A stretch of DNA of 64,000 nucleotides, taken from contig CM070904.1 of the NCBI GenBank assembly GCA_036417435.1, forward strand, positions 57,777,408-57,841,407, read 5' to 3'. The position numbers and the translations under genes are program-made. This stretch comes from Inia geoffrensis. Lineage: Eukaryota > Chordata > Mammalia > Artiodactyla > Iniidae. This document shows, piece by piece, positions 1 to 12,229 of this stretch. How positions within the stretch are numbered: the stretch's first letter is position 1; every line of letters begins with the position of its first letter. Below the pieces are notes generated by a model. That model was not told the DNA's origin. It saw only the letters and a program-made list of their open reading frames with translations, and ran no database searches.

Positions 1-295
1 CATATTGAAAACTTGTTATCAGCCCTTCAATTATCCCCTGAGGATGTAAAAATTCTCTCAATGTGGGGGAAATAGGGCAGGTGAAGTTTCACCCAGTCAT
101 GAGATAGTGTATGTTTATATTCGCCCAAAGCCAGATTCAATAAGTCCGCAAATGCATGGATAGTCATTTAAATAAGAACAATCAGTTACTGTACCTTTGA
201 TTGTTATTCTTTATGGCAACAAATTTTATAAATCTAATTTCATAAATGTACAAACTGTTTGTCTTATAAGTTAGCAATGACACTTTTTGTTAATC
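1..295. other. unique flank, nothing recognised
   Basis: AT-rich non-repetitive DNA upstream of the full-length L1. I see no coding frame, RNA gene or repeat in it. Confidence 0.5.
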
Positions 296-311
296 AACTT
301 CCATATAAGAG

Positions 312-2330
312 CTTTTTGAGCTTCAACATGGCAGAGGAGTGAGACGTGGAGATTGCCTCCTCCACACAAATACATCAGAAATACATCTACATGTGGAACA
401 ACTCCTACAGAACACCTACTGAACGCTGGCAGAAGACCTCTCAGACTTCCCAAAAGGCAAGAAACTCCCCACGTACCTGGGCAGGGCAAAAAAACCAAAA
501 AAAAACAAAAAAACAGAGACAAAAGAATAAGGACAGGACCTGCATCTTGGGGAGGGACCTGTGAAGGAGGAAAAGTTTCCACATACTAGGAAGCCCCTTC
601 ACTGGAGGAGATAGGGGCTGGGGGTGGGCAAGCTTCGGAGCCACAGAGGAGAGTGCAGCAACAGGGGTGCAGAGGGCAAAGCGGAGAGATTCCCGCACAG
701 AGGATCTGTGCCGACCAGCACTCACCAGCCCGAGAGGCTAGTCTGCTCACCTGCAGGGGTGGGTGGGGGATGGGAGCTGAGGCTTGGGCTTCAAAGGTCA
801 GATCCCAGGGAGAGGACTGGGGTTGGCTGAATGAACACAGCCTGAAGGGGGCTAGTGCACCACAGCTAGCCGGGAGGGAGTCCAGGAAAATGTCTTGACC
901 TACTGAAGAGGCAAGTGACCATTGTTTTGGGGTGTGCGGGAGGAGGGGATTCAGAGCACCACCTAAACAAGCTCCGGAGATGGGCACGAGCCATGGCTAT
1001 CAGCACAGACATCAGAGATGGGCATGAGATGCTAAGACTGCTGCTGACACCAAGAAGCTTGTGTGCAAGCACAGATCACTATCCACACCTCCCCTCCCGG
1101 GAGCCTGTGCAGCCCAACACTACCAGCCTCCCGTGATCCAGGGACAACTTCCCCAGGAGAACACACGGTTTCCCTCAGGATGTTGCAACATCTCGACAGC
1201 CTCTGCCGCTGCAGGCTTGCCCCGAATTCCGTACGCCTCCCTCCCCTCACTTGAGTGAGCCAGAGCCCCCGAATCAGCAGCTACTTTAACCCCGTCCAGT
1301 CTAGGTGAAGAACAGATGCCCTCAGGCAGCCTACATGCAGAGGCGGGGCTAAATCCAAAGCTGAACAAGAGGAGCTGTGCGAACAAAGAAGAGAAAGGGA
1401 AATCTCTCCCATAAGTCTCAGGAACAGCGGATTAAATCTCCCAGTCAACTTGATGTACCCTGCATCTGTGGAATACCTGAATAGACTAGGAACGATCCCA
1501 AAATTGAGGCAGTGGACTTTGGGATCAACTATATATATATATTTTTTTCTTTTTCTCTTTTTGTGAGTCTGTATGTGTATGCTTCCTTGTGTGATTTTGT
1601 CTGTATAGCTTTGCTTTTACCATTTGTCCTGGGGTTCTGTCTGCCCATTTTTTTTTTTTTCAATGATAATTTTTTAGCACTTGTTATCAATGGTGGATTT
1701 GTTTTTCGGTTTGCTTTCTCTGTTCTTTCTTTTTTTATTAAATTTTAATTTTTTTAATAATTATTTTTTATTTTAATAACTTTATTTTATTTATTTATTT
1801 TTCTTTCTTTCTTTCTTTTCTCCCTTTTCTTCTAAGCCATGTGGCTGACAGGGTCTTGGTGCTCCAGCCAAGTATCAGGCCTGTGCCTCTGAGGAGGGAG
1901 AGCTCAGTTCATGACATTGGTCCACCAGAGACATGCCGGATCCATGTAATATCAAATGGTGAAAGCTCTCCCAGAGATCTCCATCTCACCATGAAGACCC
2001 AGCTCCACTCAACGACCAAAAGCTACAGTTCTGGGCACCCCATGCCAAACAACTAGCAAGACAGAAACACAACCCTACCTAATAGCAGAAAGGCTGCTTA
2101 AAATCATAATAAGGTCACAGACACCCCAAAACACACCAGCAGACATGGTCCTGCCCGCCAAAAAGACAAGATCCAACCTCATCAACCAGAACACAGGCAC
2201 CAGTCCCCTCCACCAGGAACCTACATAACCCACTGAACCAACCATAGCAACTGGGGACAGACACCAAAAACAACAGGAAATACGAACCTGCAGCCTGTGA
2301 AAAGAAGACCCCCAAAATAAGTTAAGCAAG
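312..2330 (+). promoter_or_regulatory. L1 5'UTR (internal promoter region)
   Basis: Sequence between the 5' TSD and the ORF1 start. The 5' part (about 312-1500) is comparatively GC-rich with scattered CpGs. A strongly T-rich tract follows at about 1530-1840, then a mixed segment leads into ORF1. In L1 families this region holds an internal polymerase II promoter and often an antisense promoter. That role is inferred from the family; I did not identify individual factor sites. Open frames here on either strand look like chance. Confidence 0.75.
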
Positions 2331-3211
2331 ATGAGAAGACAGAGAAACACACAGCAGATGAAGGAGCAAGGTAAAAACCTACCAGATCAAACAAATGAAG
2401 AGGTAATAGGCAGTCTACCTGAAAAAGAATTCAGAGTGATGATAGTAAAGATGATCCAAAGTCTTGGAAATAGAATGGAGAAAATACAAGAAACATGTAA
2501 CAAGGACCTAGAAGAACTAAAGAGCAAACAAACAATGATAACACAATAAATAAAATTAAAAATTCTCTAAAAGGAATCAATAGCAAAATAAGTGAGATAG
2601 AAAAACAGGTAAGTGACTTGGAAGATAAAATAGTGAAAATAACTACAGCAGAGCAGAATAAAGAAAAATGAATGAAAAGAATTGAGGACAGTTTCAGAGA
2701 CCTCTGGGACAACATTAAATGCACAAACATGCGAATTATAGGGGTCTCAGAAGAAGAAGAAGAGAAAAAGAAAGAGACTGAGAAAATATTTGAACAGATT
2801 GTAGTGGAAAACTTCCCTAATATGGGAAAGGAAATAGTTAATCAAGTCCAGGAAGCACAGAGAGCCCCATACAGGGTAAATCCAAGGAGAAACTGGCTAA
2901 GACACATATTAGTCAAACTATCAAAAATTAAATACAAGGAACAAATATTAAAAGCAGCAAGGGAAAAGCAACAAATAACATGAAAGGGAATCCCCATAAG
3001 GTTAACAGCTGATCTTTCAACAGAAAGTCTGCATGCCAGAAGGAAGTGTCAGGACATACTTAAAGTGATGAAAGGGAAAAACCTACAACCAAGATTACTT
3101 TACCCAGCAAGGATCTCATTCAAATTCAAAACCTTTACAGACAAGCAAAAGCTAAGAGAATCCAACACCACCAAACCAGCTTTACAAGAAATGCTAGAGG
3201 AACTTCTCTAG
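2331..3211 (+). pseudogene. L1 ORF1 remnant (RNA-binding chaperone)
   Basis: The frame opens at an ATG at 2331, with a charged, coiled-coil-like N-terminus. A 1-base loss near 2537-2542 shifts the frame and makes a stop at 2547-2549. The rest lies in another frame, ending with TAG at 3209-3211, and carries two in-frame stops at 2669-2671 and 2981-2983. The C-terminal half shows the conserved ORF1p stretch from about 2700 (LWDNIKCTNMRIIGV) to the VNPRRN and ARISF blocks. In intact L1 this protein forms trimers that coat the L1 RNA. Here the product is truncated three times, so it is non-functional. Confidence 0.9.
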
Positions 3212-3281
3212 GCAAGGAACACAAGAGAAGGAAAAGACCTACAATAACAAACCCAAAACAGTTAAGAAAAAGGTAATAGGA

Positions 3282-6200
3282 ACTTACATCTTGATAATTA
3301 TCTTAAATGTAAATGGATTAAGTGCTCAAACTAAAAGACATAGACTGGCTGAATGGATACAAAAAACAAGACCCATATATATGTTGCCTACAAGAGACCC
3401 ACTTCAGAGCTAGGGACACATACAGACTAAAAATGAGGGGATGGAAAAAGATATTCCATGCATGGAAATCAAAAGAAAGCTGAGGAGCAATTCTCATATC
3501 AGACAAAATAGAGTTTAAAATAAAGACTATTACAAGAGACAAAGAAGGACACTACATAATGATCAAGGGCTCAATCCAAAAAGAAGATATAACAATTCTA
3601 AATATTTATGCACCCAACATAGGAACACCTCAATACATAAGGCAAATGCTAACAGCCATAAAAGGAGAAATCAACAGTAACACAATCATAGCAGGGGACT
3701 TTAACACTTCACTTTCACCAATGGACAAATCATCCAAAATGAAAATAAACAAGAAAACACGAGCTTTAACTTATATATTAAACAAGATGGACTTAATTGA
3801 TATTTATAGGACATTCCATGCAAAAACAACAGAATACACTTTCTTCTCAAGTGCTCATGGAACATTCTCCAGGACACATCATATCTTGGGTCACAAGTCA
3901 AGCCTTGGTAAATTTAAGAAAATTGAAGTCATATCAAGTATGTTTTCCAGCCCCACACTATGAGACTAGATATCAATTATGAGAAAAAATATGTAAAAAC
4001 TACAAAAACATGGAGGGTAAAAAATACACTACTTAATAGCCAAGAGATCACTGAAGCAATCAAAGAGGAAATCAAAAAATTCCTAGAAGCAAATGACAGT
4101 GAAAACTGATGACCCAAAACCTATAGGATGCAGCAACAGCAGTTCTAACAGGGAACTTTATAGCAATACAATTCTACCTCAAGAAATATCTCAAATAAAC
4201 AACCTAAACTTACATGTAAAGCAATTAGAGAACGAAGAACAGAAAACCCCCCAAAGTTAGCAGAAAGAAAGAATCATAAGGTTCAGATCACAAATAAATG
4301 AAAAAGAAATGAAGAAAACAATAGCAAATATCAATAAAACTAAAAGCTGGTTCTTTGAGAAGGTAAACAAAATTGATAAACAATTAGCCAGACTCATCAA
4401 GAAAAAAAGGAAGAATACTCAAATCAATAGAATTAGAAATGAAAAGGAGAAGTAACAACTGACACTGCAAAAACACAAAGGATCATGAGAGATTACTACA
4501 AACAGCTATATGCCAAAAAAATTGGACAACCTGTAAGAAATGGACACACTCTTAGAAAAGCACAACCTTCTGAGACTGTACCAGGAGGAAATAGAAAATA
4601 TAAACAGACCAATCACCAGCACTGAAATTGAAACTGTGATTAAATGTCTTCCAAAAAACAGAGGCCCAGGAGCAGATGGCTTCACAAGTGAATTCTATCA
4701 CACATTTAGAGAAAAGCTAACACCTATCCTTCTCAAACTCTTCCAAAATATAACAGAGGGAGGAACACTCCCAAACTCATTCAACAAGGCCACCATCACC
4801 CTGATACCAAAACCAGACAAGGACGTCACAAAAAAAGAAAACTGCAGGCCAATATCACTGATGAACATAGATGCAAAAATCCTCAACAAAATATTAGCAA
4901 ACAGAATCCAACAGCACATTAAAAGGATCATACACCATGATCAAGTGGGGTTTATTCCAGGAATGCAAGGATTCTTCAATATATGCAAATCAATCAACAT
5001 GATACACCATATTAACAAATTGAAGGAGAGAAACCATATGATCATCTCAATAGATGCAGAGAAATCTTTTGACAAAATTCAACACCCATTTATGATAAAA
5101 ACCCTGCAGAAAGTAGGCACAGAGGGAACTTTCCTCAACATAATAAAGGCCATATATGACAAACCCACAGCCAACATGGTTCTCAACAGTGAAAAACTGA
5201 AACCATTTCCACTAAGATTAGGAACAAGACAAGGTTGCCCACTCTCACCACTATTATTCAACAGAGTTTTGGAAGTTTTAGCCAAGCAATCAGAGAAGAA
5301 AAAGGAACAAAAGGAATCCAAGTCAGAAAACAAGAAGTAAAGCTGTCACTGTTTGCAGGTGACATGATACTATACATAGAGAATCCTAAAGACGCTACCA
5401 GCAAACTACTAGAGGTAATCAATGAATTTGGTAAAGTAGCAGGATACAAAATTAATACACAGAAATCTCTTGCATTCCTATACACTAATGATGAAATATC
5501 TGAAAGAGAATTTAAGGAAACACTCCCATTTACCACTACAAAAAAATGAATAAAATATCTAGGAATAAACCTACTTAAGGAGACAAAAGACCTGTATGCA
5601 AAAAACTATAAGACACTGATGAAAGAAATTAAAGATGATACAAACAGATGGAGAGATATATCATGTTCTTGGATCAGAAGAATCAATATTGTGAAAATAA
5701 CTCTACTACCCAAAACAAACTACAGATTCAATGCAATCCCTATCAGAATACCAATAGCATTTTTCACAGTACTAGAACAAAAAATTTCACAATTTGTATG
5801 GAAACACAAAAGACCCCAAATAACAAAAGCAATCTTGACAAAGAAAAATGGAACTGGAGGAATCAGGCTCCCAGACTTCAGACTATACTACAAAGATACA
5901 GTAATCAAGAGGGTATGATACTGGCAAAAAAAATAAGACATATAGATCAATGGAACAGGATAGAAAGCCCAGAGATAAACCCACACACATTTGGTCACCT
6001 TATTTTTGATAAAGGAGGCAAACATATACAATGGAGAAAAGACAGCCTCTTCAATAAGTAGTGCTGGGAAAACTGGACAACTACATGTAAAAGAATGTTA
6101 TTAGAACACTCCCTAACACCATACACAAAAATAAACTCAAAATTTATTAAAGACCTAAATGTAAGGTCAGACACTATAAAACTCTTAGAGGAAAACAAAG

Positions 6201-7072
6201 GGAGAACACTCTATGACATAAATCACAGCAAGATCCTTTTTGACCCACCTCCTAGAGAAATGGAAATAAAAATAAAGAAATGGGACCTAAAGAAACTTAA
6301 AAGCTTTTGCACAGCAAAGGAAACCATAAGCAACACGAAAAGACAACCCTCACAGTAGGAGAAAATGTTTGCAAATGAAGCAACTGACAAAGGATTAATC
6401 TCCAAAATATACAAGCAGCTCATGCAGCTCAACATGAAAAGAACAACCAACCCAATCCCAAAATGGGCAGAAGACCTAAATAGACATTTCTCCAAAGAAG
6501 ATATACAGATAGCCAACGAACACATTAAAGAATGCTTAACATCACTAATCATTAGAGAAATGCAAAACAAAACTACAGTGCTGTATCACCTCACACCAGT
6601 CAGAATGGCCATCATCAAAAAATCTACAAACAGTAAGTGCTGGAGTGGGTGTGGAGAAAAGGGAACCCTCTTGCACTGTTGGTGGGTATGTAAGCTGATA
6701 CAGCCACTATGGAGAACAGTATGGAGGTTCCTCAAAAAACTAAAAATAGAACTACTGTATGACCCAGCAATCCCACTCCTGGGCATATACCCCGAGAAAA
6801 CCATAATTCAAAAAGAGTCATGTACCACAATGTTCATTGCAACACTGTTTACAATCGCCAGGACATGGAAGCAACCTAAGTGTCCATCGACAGATGAATG
6901 GATAAAGAATATGTGATGCATATATACAATGGAATATTACTCAGCCATAAAAAGAAACAAAATTGAGATATTTGTAGTGAGGTGGATTGACCTAGATCCT
7001 GTCATACAGAGTGAAGTTAGTGAGAAAGAGAAAAACAAATACCATATGCTAACACATATATATGGAATCTAA
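3282..7072 (+). pseudogene. L1 ORF2 remnant (endonuclease + reverse transcriptase)
   Basis: N-terminal APE-like endonuclease (about 3290-3990), central reverse transcriptase (about 4540-5560) and a C-terminal cysteine-rich segment (about 6640-6710: C-x3-C, then H-x4-C). The end is TAA at 7070-7072. Damage I can read: a frameshift near 3370, before the region of the catalytic glutamate; the conserved Asp of the DHILG motif is His (RTHHILG, near 3880); the last endonuclease motif is lost to a 1-base deletion followed by a stop at 3961-3963. The RT frame changes near 5265 and again near 5918, with stops near 5547 and 6059. In the RT catalytic box the first Asp is Gly (FAGD; GGT at 5358-5360). 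The [10 protein letters not shown] block at about 5230-5260 is well kept. The gene is certainly dead. The start is approximate because the initiating ATG is not evident. Confidence 0.9.
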
Positions 7073-7443
7073 AAAAAAAAAAAGAATTATTCTGAAGAAC
7101 CTAGGTGCAGGACAGGAATAAAGATGCAGCCATAAAGAATGGACTTGAGGACAAGGGGAGGAGGAAGGGTCAGCTGGGATGAAGTGAGAGAGTGGCATGG
7201 ACTTATATATACTACCAAATATAAAATAGATAGCGAGTGGGAAGCAGTGGCATAGCACAGGGAGATCAGCTCGGTGCTTTGTGACCACCTAGCGTGGCGG
7301 GATAGGGAGAGCAGTAGGGAGACACAAGAGGGAGCAGATATGGGGATATATGTATATATATAGCTGATTCACTTTGTTATAAAGCAGAAACTAACACACC
7401 ATTGTAAAACAATTATACTCCAATAAAGATGTTAAAAAAAATA
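7073..7443 (+). other. L1 3'UTR, polyadenylation signal and tail
   Basis: Follows the ORF2 stop. It opens with an A-run (about 7070-7084), a purine-rich segment, and the GATAGGGAGAG-like stretch typical of young cetartiodactyl L1 tails. It ends with AATAAA at about 7422, then an A-rich tail up to the 3' TSD. The same tail recurs at about 27.2, 32.2-32.5, 54.9 and 62.4 kb, so these copies belong to related subfamilies. Confidence 0.85.
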
Positions 7444-7459
7444 AATTTCCATGTAAGAG

Positions 7460-7791
7460 ATGTCTTCTTACAGTCCTAGATGTATCTACTGCCACAAATA
7501 GAAAATAAAAACTCTTACTCTTGTTTTTGCCTCTGGTTAGATTCACCTTCTACTCATAGAAAGGACCACCTACACATGGCCCTAACTGCAGAAGAGATTA
7601 CGGAAGCAAAAATTTTTTGCTTTCCTAGAGCCTGTGCTTATTGGCATTGTATAATGATCTACATAACCTAACACATTCATGACTCCATCTTGGCTGTTTT
7701 TATCTTATGTCAGCTGACTTTGGGTTCCCAGAGTTTGTTTTTGACTACTGATACCTCTCTCATCTTTTTCTAGATTTCTCTATATCAATCA

Positions 7792-7844
<53 letters not shown>

Positions 7845-8990
7845 CCTATGTATCCATCTTTCAGCTGTCTATATCTAACATTTTTCCTCAATCTTGGTTT
7901 TCTGTCTCTGATTAATATTTCCCTAGAGCAGCTTGAAACCAAATCTGTCAATCTCAATTTAAGATATTCTCTAGCTCATGCATACACTTGGTCAGTCTCT
8001 TAGTAGTTGCTCAGTGTGTCAGAGTTTTTATGAAGTCAGTGATTGACTTCTAGGCCTTTCCAGTATAATTTCATGTAAACTGCTACCATATATCATGGTG
8101 CCTTGTTTATGGTGCTATAATCTTTATTCATAGATTCCAATTTATTCATCCATTGTTAGTTGCTGTGCTAGTAAATAAATTGCATAGGTAAAAAAAATAA
8201 ATTTGTGCCTTAGGGAGGCTAGATTTTAGAGTGGAGAAAAGATATATGCAATAATATTACAAAGTGAAATGCTGCACAGTAGTACCTATGGGCTACATAG
8301 GAAAAACTCCTGTATTATGCCCTTGCTAGTGAATGACTTTAAACATATTAAATTCTACACATATTTACTGACACATGATAAGAATTCAATGAATATTTAT
8401 GGCTAGAGTTGTAGAAAGTCTTAACACACAATGAACTCCCAAAACGTGGGGAAATAAGGGTATGTTTACATAATTTTTAGATTGATATATCTTTTTATTA
8501 TCTTTGTCACTAACAGTTGTATTCTCAGTATGAACTATCTAGATTTTGATTTGTTGATTGCTCCTTTATTTGAAACTATCTTTCTACCTAGATTTATGGC
8601 ATTGCCTCGTTCTTCTCTTATAGACTGATATTGTTTCCTTCGTATTAACTCTTATTCTCTCTAGCAATTCTTATGAATAGGATCAGATATCATTTTCCAG
8701 AATAAAATTTTGATGTACTAAGGTATAAAATGTCTTTCTCATAGTACTTATAATCAAACCCATAATTAATAATTTGAAATACTATCTGGAAATTTCTCTA
8801 AAATGATTTTCAGTGAAAAAAACAGTTTATAATTAATAGATTGTAGTTGACAATTTCATTGAAAACTTGTAACTTAAAATCAGAAAATAAAAGAGAGAAA
8901 AATACCTTGTTGAATGATCTGACATATTAAAAATACTAAGTTTACTTCTGAGTTCTTGGGAAATGCGATCACATTTAGAATTTATGTAGC
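7460..8990. other. unique DNA
   Basis: AT-rich sequence with one tetranucleotide microsatellite (listed separately). No gene, RNA or recognised transposon seen. Confidence 0.45.
7792..7844. repeat. (ATCT)n microsatellite
   Basis: About 13 tandem ATCT units with nearly no interruption, then degenerate units (TACC, TATG) on the 3' side. Perfect tetranucleotide runs of this length are usually polymorphic. Confidence 0.95.
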
Positions 8991-9000
8991 CATGGCTCCA

Positions 9001-9209
9001 AATTTTTTTTTTTTTTTCCGGTACGCGGGCCTCTCACTGCTGTGGCCTCTCCCGTTGCGGAGCACAGGCTCTGGACGCGCAGGCTCAGTGACCATGGCTC
9101 CTGGGCCCAGCCGCTCCGCAGCATGTGGGATCCTCCCAGACCGGGGCACGAACCCATGTCCCCTTCATCGACAGGTGGACTCCCAACCACTGCGCCACTG
9201 GGGAAGCCC
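9001..9209 (-). mobile_element. CHR-2 type SINE, reverse
   Basis: Poly(T) at the left (A tail of the minus-strand element), body, then the complement of the 5' end (GGGGAAGCCC) at the right. The TSD CATGGCTCCA lies at 8991-9000 and 9210-9219. It is a tRNA-derived SINE transcribed by polymerase III and mobilised by L1 machinery. The body is full length, with a few substitutions. Confidence 0.95.
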
Positions 9210-9684
9210 CATGGCTCCACATTTATGTAGGCATGGTACTATCAAATTAGAATAGCTCATGTGTTGTTTGTAGAATAATGGTTTACTCTTTTCCTTTTCT
9301 CTGATGAGAAAGGCAGGGTTTGGAAGGCAGTAGGGATAGAATCCACTATTAAAATCTTCTCCTCCAGCAAAACAAAAAAAAGGATAAACTGAGAAACAAT
9401 GCAGTTCAACTGAAGCTAATTCTTCATTTTAATCATAAATTATTTTGAAAAATGTTCATGTAATAGATTCCTTTAGATTCCTTCAGCTTTGAGTAAAATC
9501 ACGGCCTTTTGTAGTTTTCCACCTACAAATCTTGTGAAGATCAGTAATACTCTTCTCACAGTCAAAAGTCAAAGGTCGATTTTCAGTTTTGATTCTCTAT
9601 GTCTTCCACATTTAGGACACTGTTGAGTGGCACTATTGTAAACATTCTCCTTTCTTGGTTTCTATAGTGATGTTCTATCTATCA

Positions 9685-9702
9685 TCTCTCTCTCTCTCTC
9701 TC
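9685..9702. repeat. (TC)n dinucleotide run
   Basis: About nine TC units, flanked by degenerate TATC/ATCT units, so probably part of a decayed compound microsatellite. Confidence 0.85.
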
Positions 9703-10262
9703 TAATCTACCTATCTATCATCATTTTATCAACATCATTTATCGGTAAGACCCAACTCAATGGCAGTAAAAATTTCACTACCTATCGAACTTTATTTCCT
9801 GGAATTCGCCAGCATTTAGAAATGTTTCTGTAACAGCAATTGCAATGTGGTTCTTAATACAATGCTGTATTGCATCTTTTTATCTAACACAATGGCTGTC
9901 ACATAAAAATGTTTGTTGAAGGGATGAGTGGATAGATTGAGTCAACCAGCTTACCTTGCTCAGTGGCCCATATGACCTCATGGTTAGTCTTTTTTAATGT
10001 TTGACTTTCTGCTGAGTATTGGCAGGCAAATTGGGGAGACAGGAGAGCATGATGAGGATGTTTATCCTACCGACCTCTGCCCTATCATAGTTTCCTTTTA
10101 TCAGGGTTGCTTTGGTCTGAAGTTGTTTCTCTTAATGAAAACTAAGTCTCTCTCAGGGGTCATTTCCATAAGGTTGGGGTGAGAGATCCTAGGACATCTA
10201 TATTTGCTAATCAGCCTTACCCAGATGAAGAGTAAATTTTCTTGTACATTTATAACAGGAGG

Positions 10263-10338
10263 ATAACAGGGATAACAATTATCCCACTGAAGTTGTTATC
10301 CCTGTTTATAACAGGGATAACAATTATCCCACTGAAGT
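10263..10338. repeat. 31-bp direct duplication with internal inverted copy
   Basis: A 31-bp unit at 10263-10293 is repeated exactly at 10308-10338. Between them, 10293-10306 is the exact reverse complement of 10265-10278 (arm AACAGGGATAACAA, loop 10279-10292). The order is arm, loop, inverted arm, short spacer, arm, loop. This pattern suits a replication template switch. Confidence 0.95.
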
Positions 10339-12229
10339 GAGGCTCCCACCTCCCACAGAGACTGGAAGATAGAAGTGCTATCTTCCTTGCTGATTACATT
10401 TCCAAGAGATGGCTCCCAGGTCCTTGAGTAAAACTGTCCTGTGATATAAAACTGGTAAAAGTCTTTTAAAAAGATTTATTCCTCAAAGGGGCAGAGAAAG
10501 AATTTTCGATTACCAATTTTCTAAAGTAAATGCTTTAAGGAAAAGGAGGTAATGGACTTCTGTGGTTAGGCCATCTGGATTCTGTAAAGGACCATGTGGG
10601 CGGGAGATCCGGGGCTTAGAGGCAGGAGGAAGCCTGTTTAAAGTTTAGTCAAGCTGAACTAAGGAAACTTTAAGGTCATCTTGCTGAGTATAATTTAGAA
10701 GGAAAGTACTAAGAACCCCTTAGAGAGGATGGCTCACAGAAATGTGATGTACAGGCAAATGAAACAAGCTCAGTTAAGTCTGAAGCATATAATGTGAGAG
10801 CAAGTGTTTTTAGAGATGAGTCCATAAAAATTACAAAGTGAAAAGTCTTACAAGTACATTGAAATATAATCTGGGTCAGCTAATTAAAAGGTAATTTAAA
10901 ACCTATTGGAGGCACAAATGTATGACATAGAAGCAAAACCAAAAGAAAGACAAAAATGATGCCACTGAGTCGACGAGGGAACAGCATATCATTAATAAAA
11001 GTACGAGTAAATAATGCCAAAGGTGATCACTTAGAAACAGCTTATGGAGGTAGCAATTAGAAGTCTGTCCATGGCCTTTAAGACAGAAATCTTCACAGAG
11101 TAATGGAGAAAGGAATTAGATGTAAAGAGTTGAGAAACTAGTGAATAGAAGTAGAAAATATGAAGGAAGGCCATTTTATAGAACTTTCAAGTAATCTGGC
11201 AGTAAAGAGAAGGAAAGGTAAAACATTGTGATTCTTTATATTAAGCAAAGTTTTTAGAAATATTTCTGTATTGGTATGTATTAGGATAGTTTCTATGGCT
11301 TAGCTATTTGGGATTTTTCCTCTTTACTGGTTCAGTCTACCTGCCTGGTCCAAAATTTGCTTGGTGGAGAAAAGAAAATGTCTTATCAGGCATATGTCTG
11401 CCTCAGATGGATTTATCCCAACCTGATCCTCATTTGTCTGGATTAACTACCTCTAGACCCATTTGTTATATGTCTTGATCTTTGGCCTGCATTACATCCC
11501 TGGCTTAACTGATTTTACCACAGTTAGAAAATAGTTTTCTTAATAAGACTTTATAAATGTAAGTGATTTTATGTTGAGATCTATGGTTGATATAAATAAT
11601 GTTGAAGTTATTATTATCTCTACTACCCAGTGAAGAACTTAAAGTAAAATTAATTTAGCTACAATAATATTGCCAGTTAATGTAGACTTAACATTTAAAT
11701 CCAGCAAGGCTCATGCTCTATTCTAAATCACTGTATTTAAGGTTTGGAAAAAAAATAGAGTGGAGACTAAAATGCAAGTGTAGGTATTTTGGTCACCAAG
11801 AAAAGTTATATAATCTGTATAAATAGATAATTTATTATAATTTAAAATTATGTGGGATAGTCAGGTCCAATATAGATAAATATAATACAATAATAGAACA
11901 AAGAATTCAAATATTTTTAGTTTTCTTAAAGACAGAATTAATACACATTGCTACCCAATTTGTATTATTTTATTCGATCAAGTTAGATTTATGTTAAACA
12001 GACTAGTGGAATATTAAATCATTCCTATCTCTTAAAAATACTTAAGAATAATGCATTCATTATTATTCAATTGATCAATAATAGCTTTAATATTACTGTT
12101 CTCCCAAGATAAATTTCTCTCTGATCACTGCCCACTATTTAATCATACTTTCAATATTAGTAATATGCTGGTCTAAATGTTTCATGTTGAGCTATTATTA
12201 TACCTGTACTGTCTTTTCTCTTGCCCACT

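Larger units (their letters stand above)
312..7443 (+). mobile_element. Full-length, inactive L1 retrotransposon
   Basis: About 7.1 kb non-LTR element of the cetartiodactyl L1 type. It has a 5'UTR, ORF1 (RNA-binding chaperone), ORF2 (endonuclease plus reverse transcriptase), and a 3'UTR with AATAAA and an A-rich tail. A target-site duplication flanks it: positions 296-311 and 7444-7459 match at 14 of 16 bases, with core TTCCAT(A/G)TAAGAG. That fixes both ends and shows the copy was not 5'-truncated at insertion. Both ORFs are broken by stops and frameshifts, and catalytic residues are lost, so it cannot mobilise itself. The two TSD mismatches and the decay suggest it is not recent. No other element interrupts it. 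Confidence 0.93.

Noticed and set aside
4540..5340. Longest good frame (266 codons) as a possible domesticated reverse transcriptase gene
   Set aside because: It is collinear with the rest of a full-length L1 ORF2, ends by frameshift and lacks the intact catalytic box. No sign of independent use.
7792..7844. Regular short repeats as a CRISPR-like array
   Set aside because: A simple tetranucleotide microsatellite in mammalian DNA without spacers.
10263..10338. Homing-endonuclease-like text (AGGGATAACA) in the repeat cluster
   Set aside because: Only part of such a site matches, and the context is a mammalian local duplication. Coincidence.
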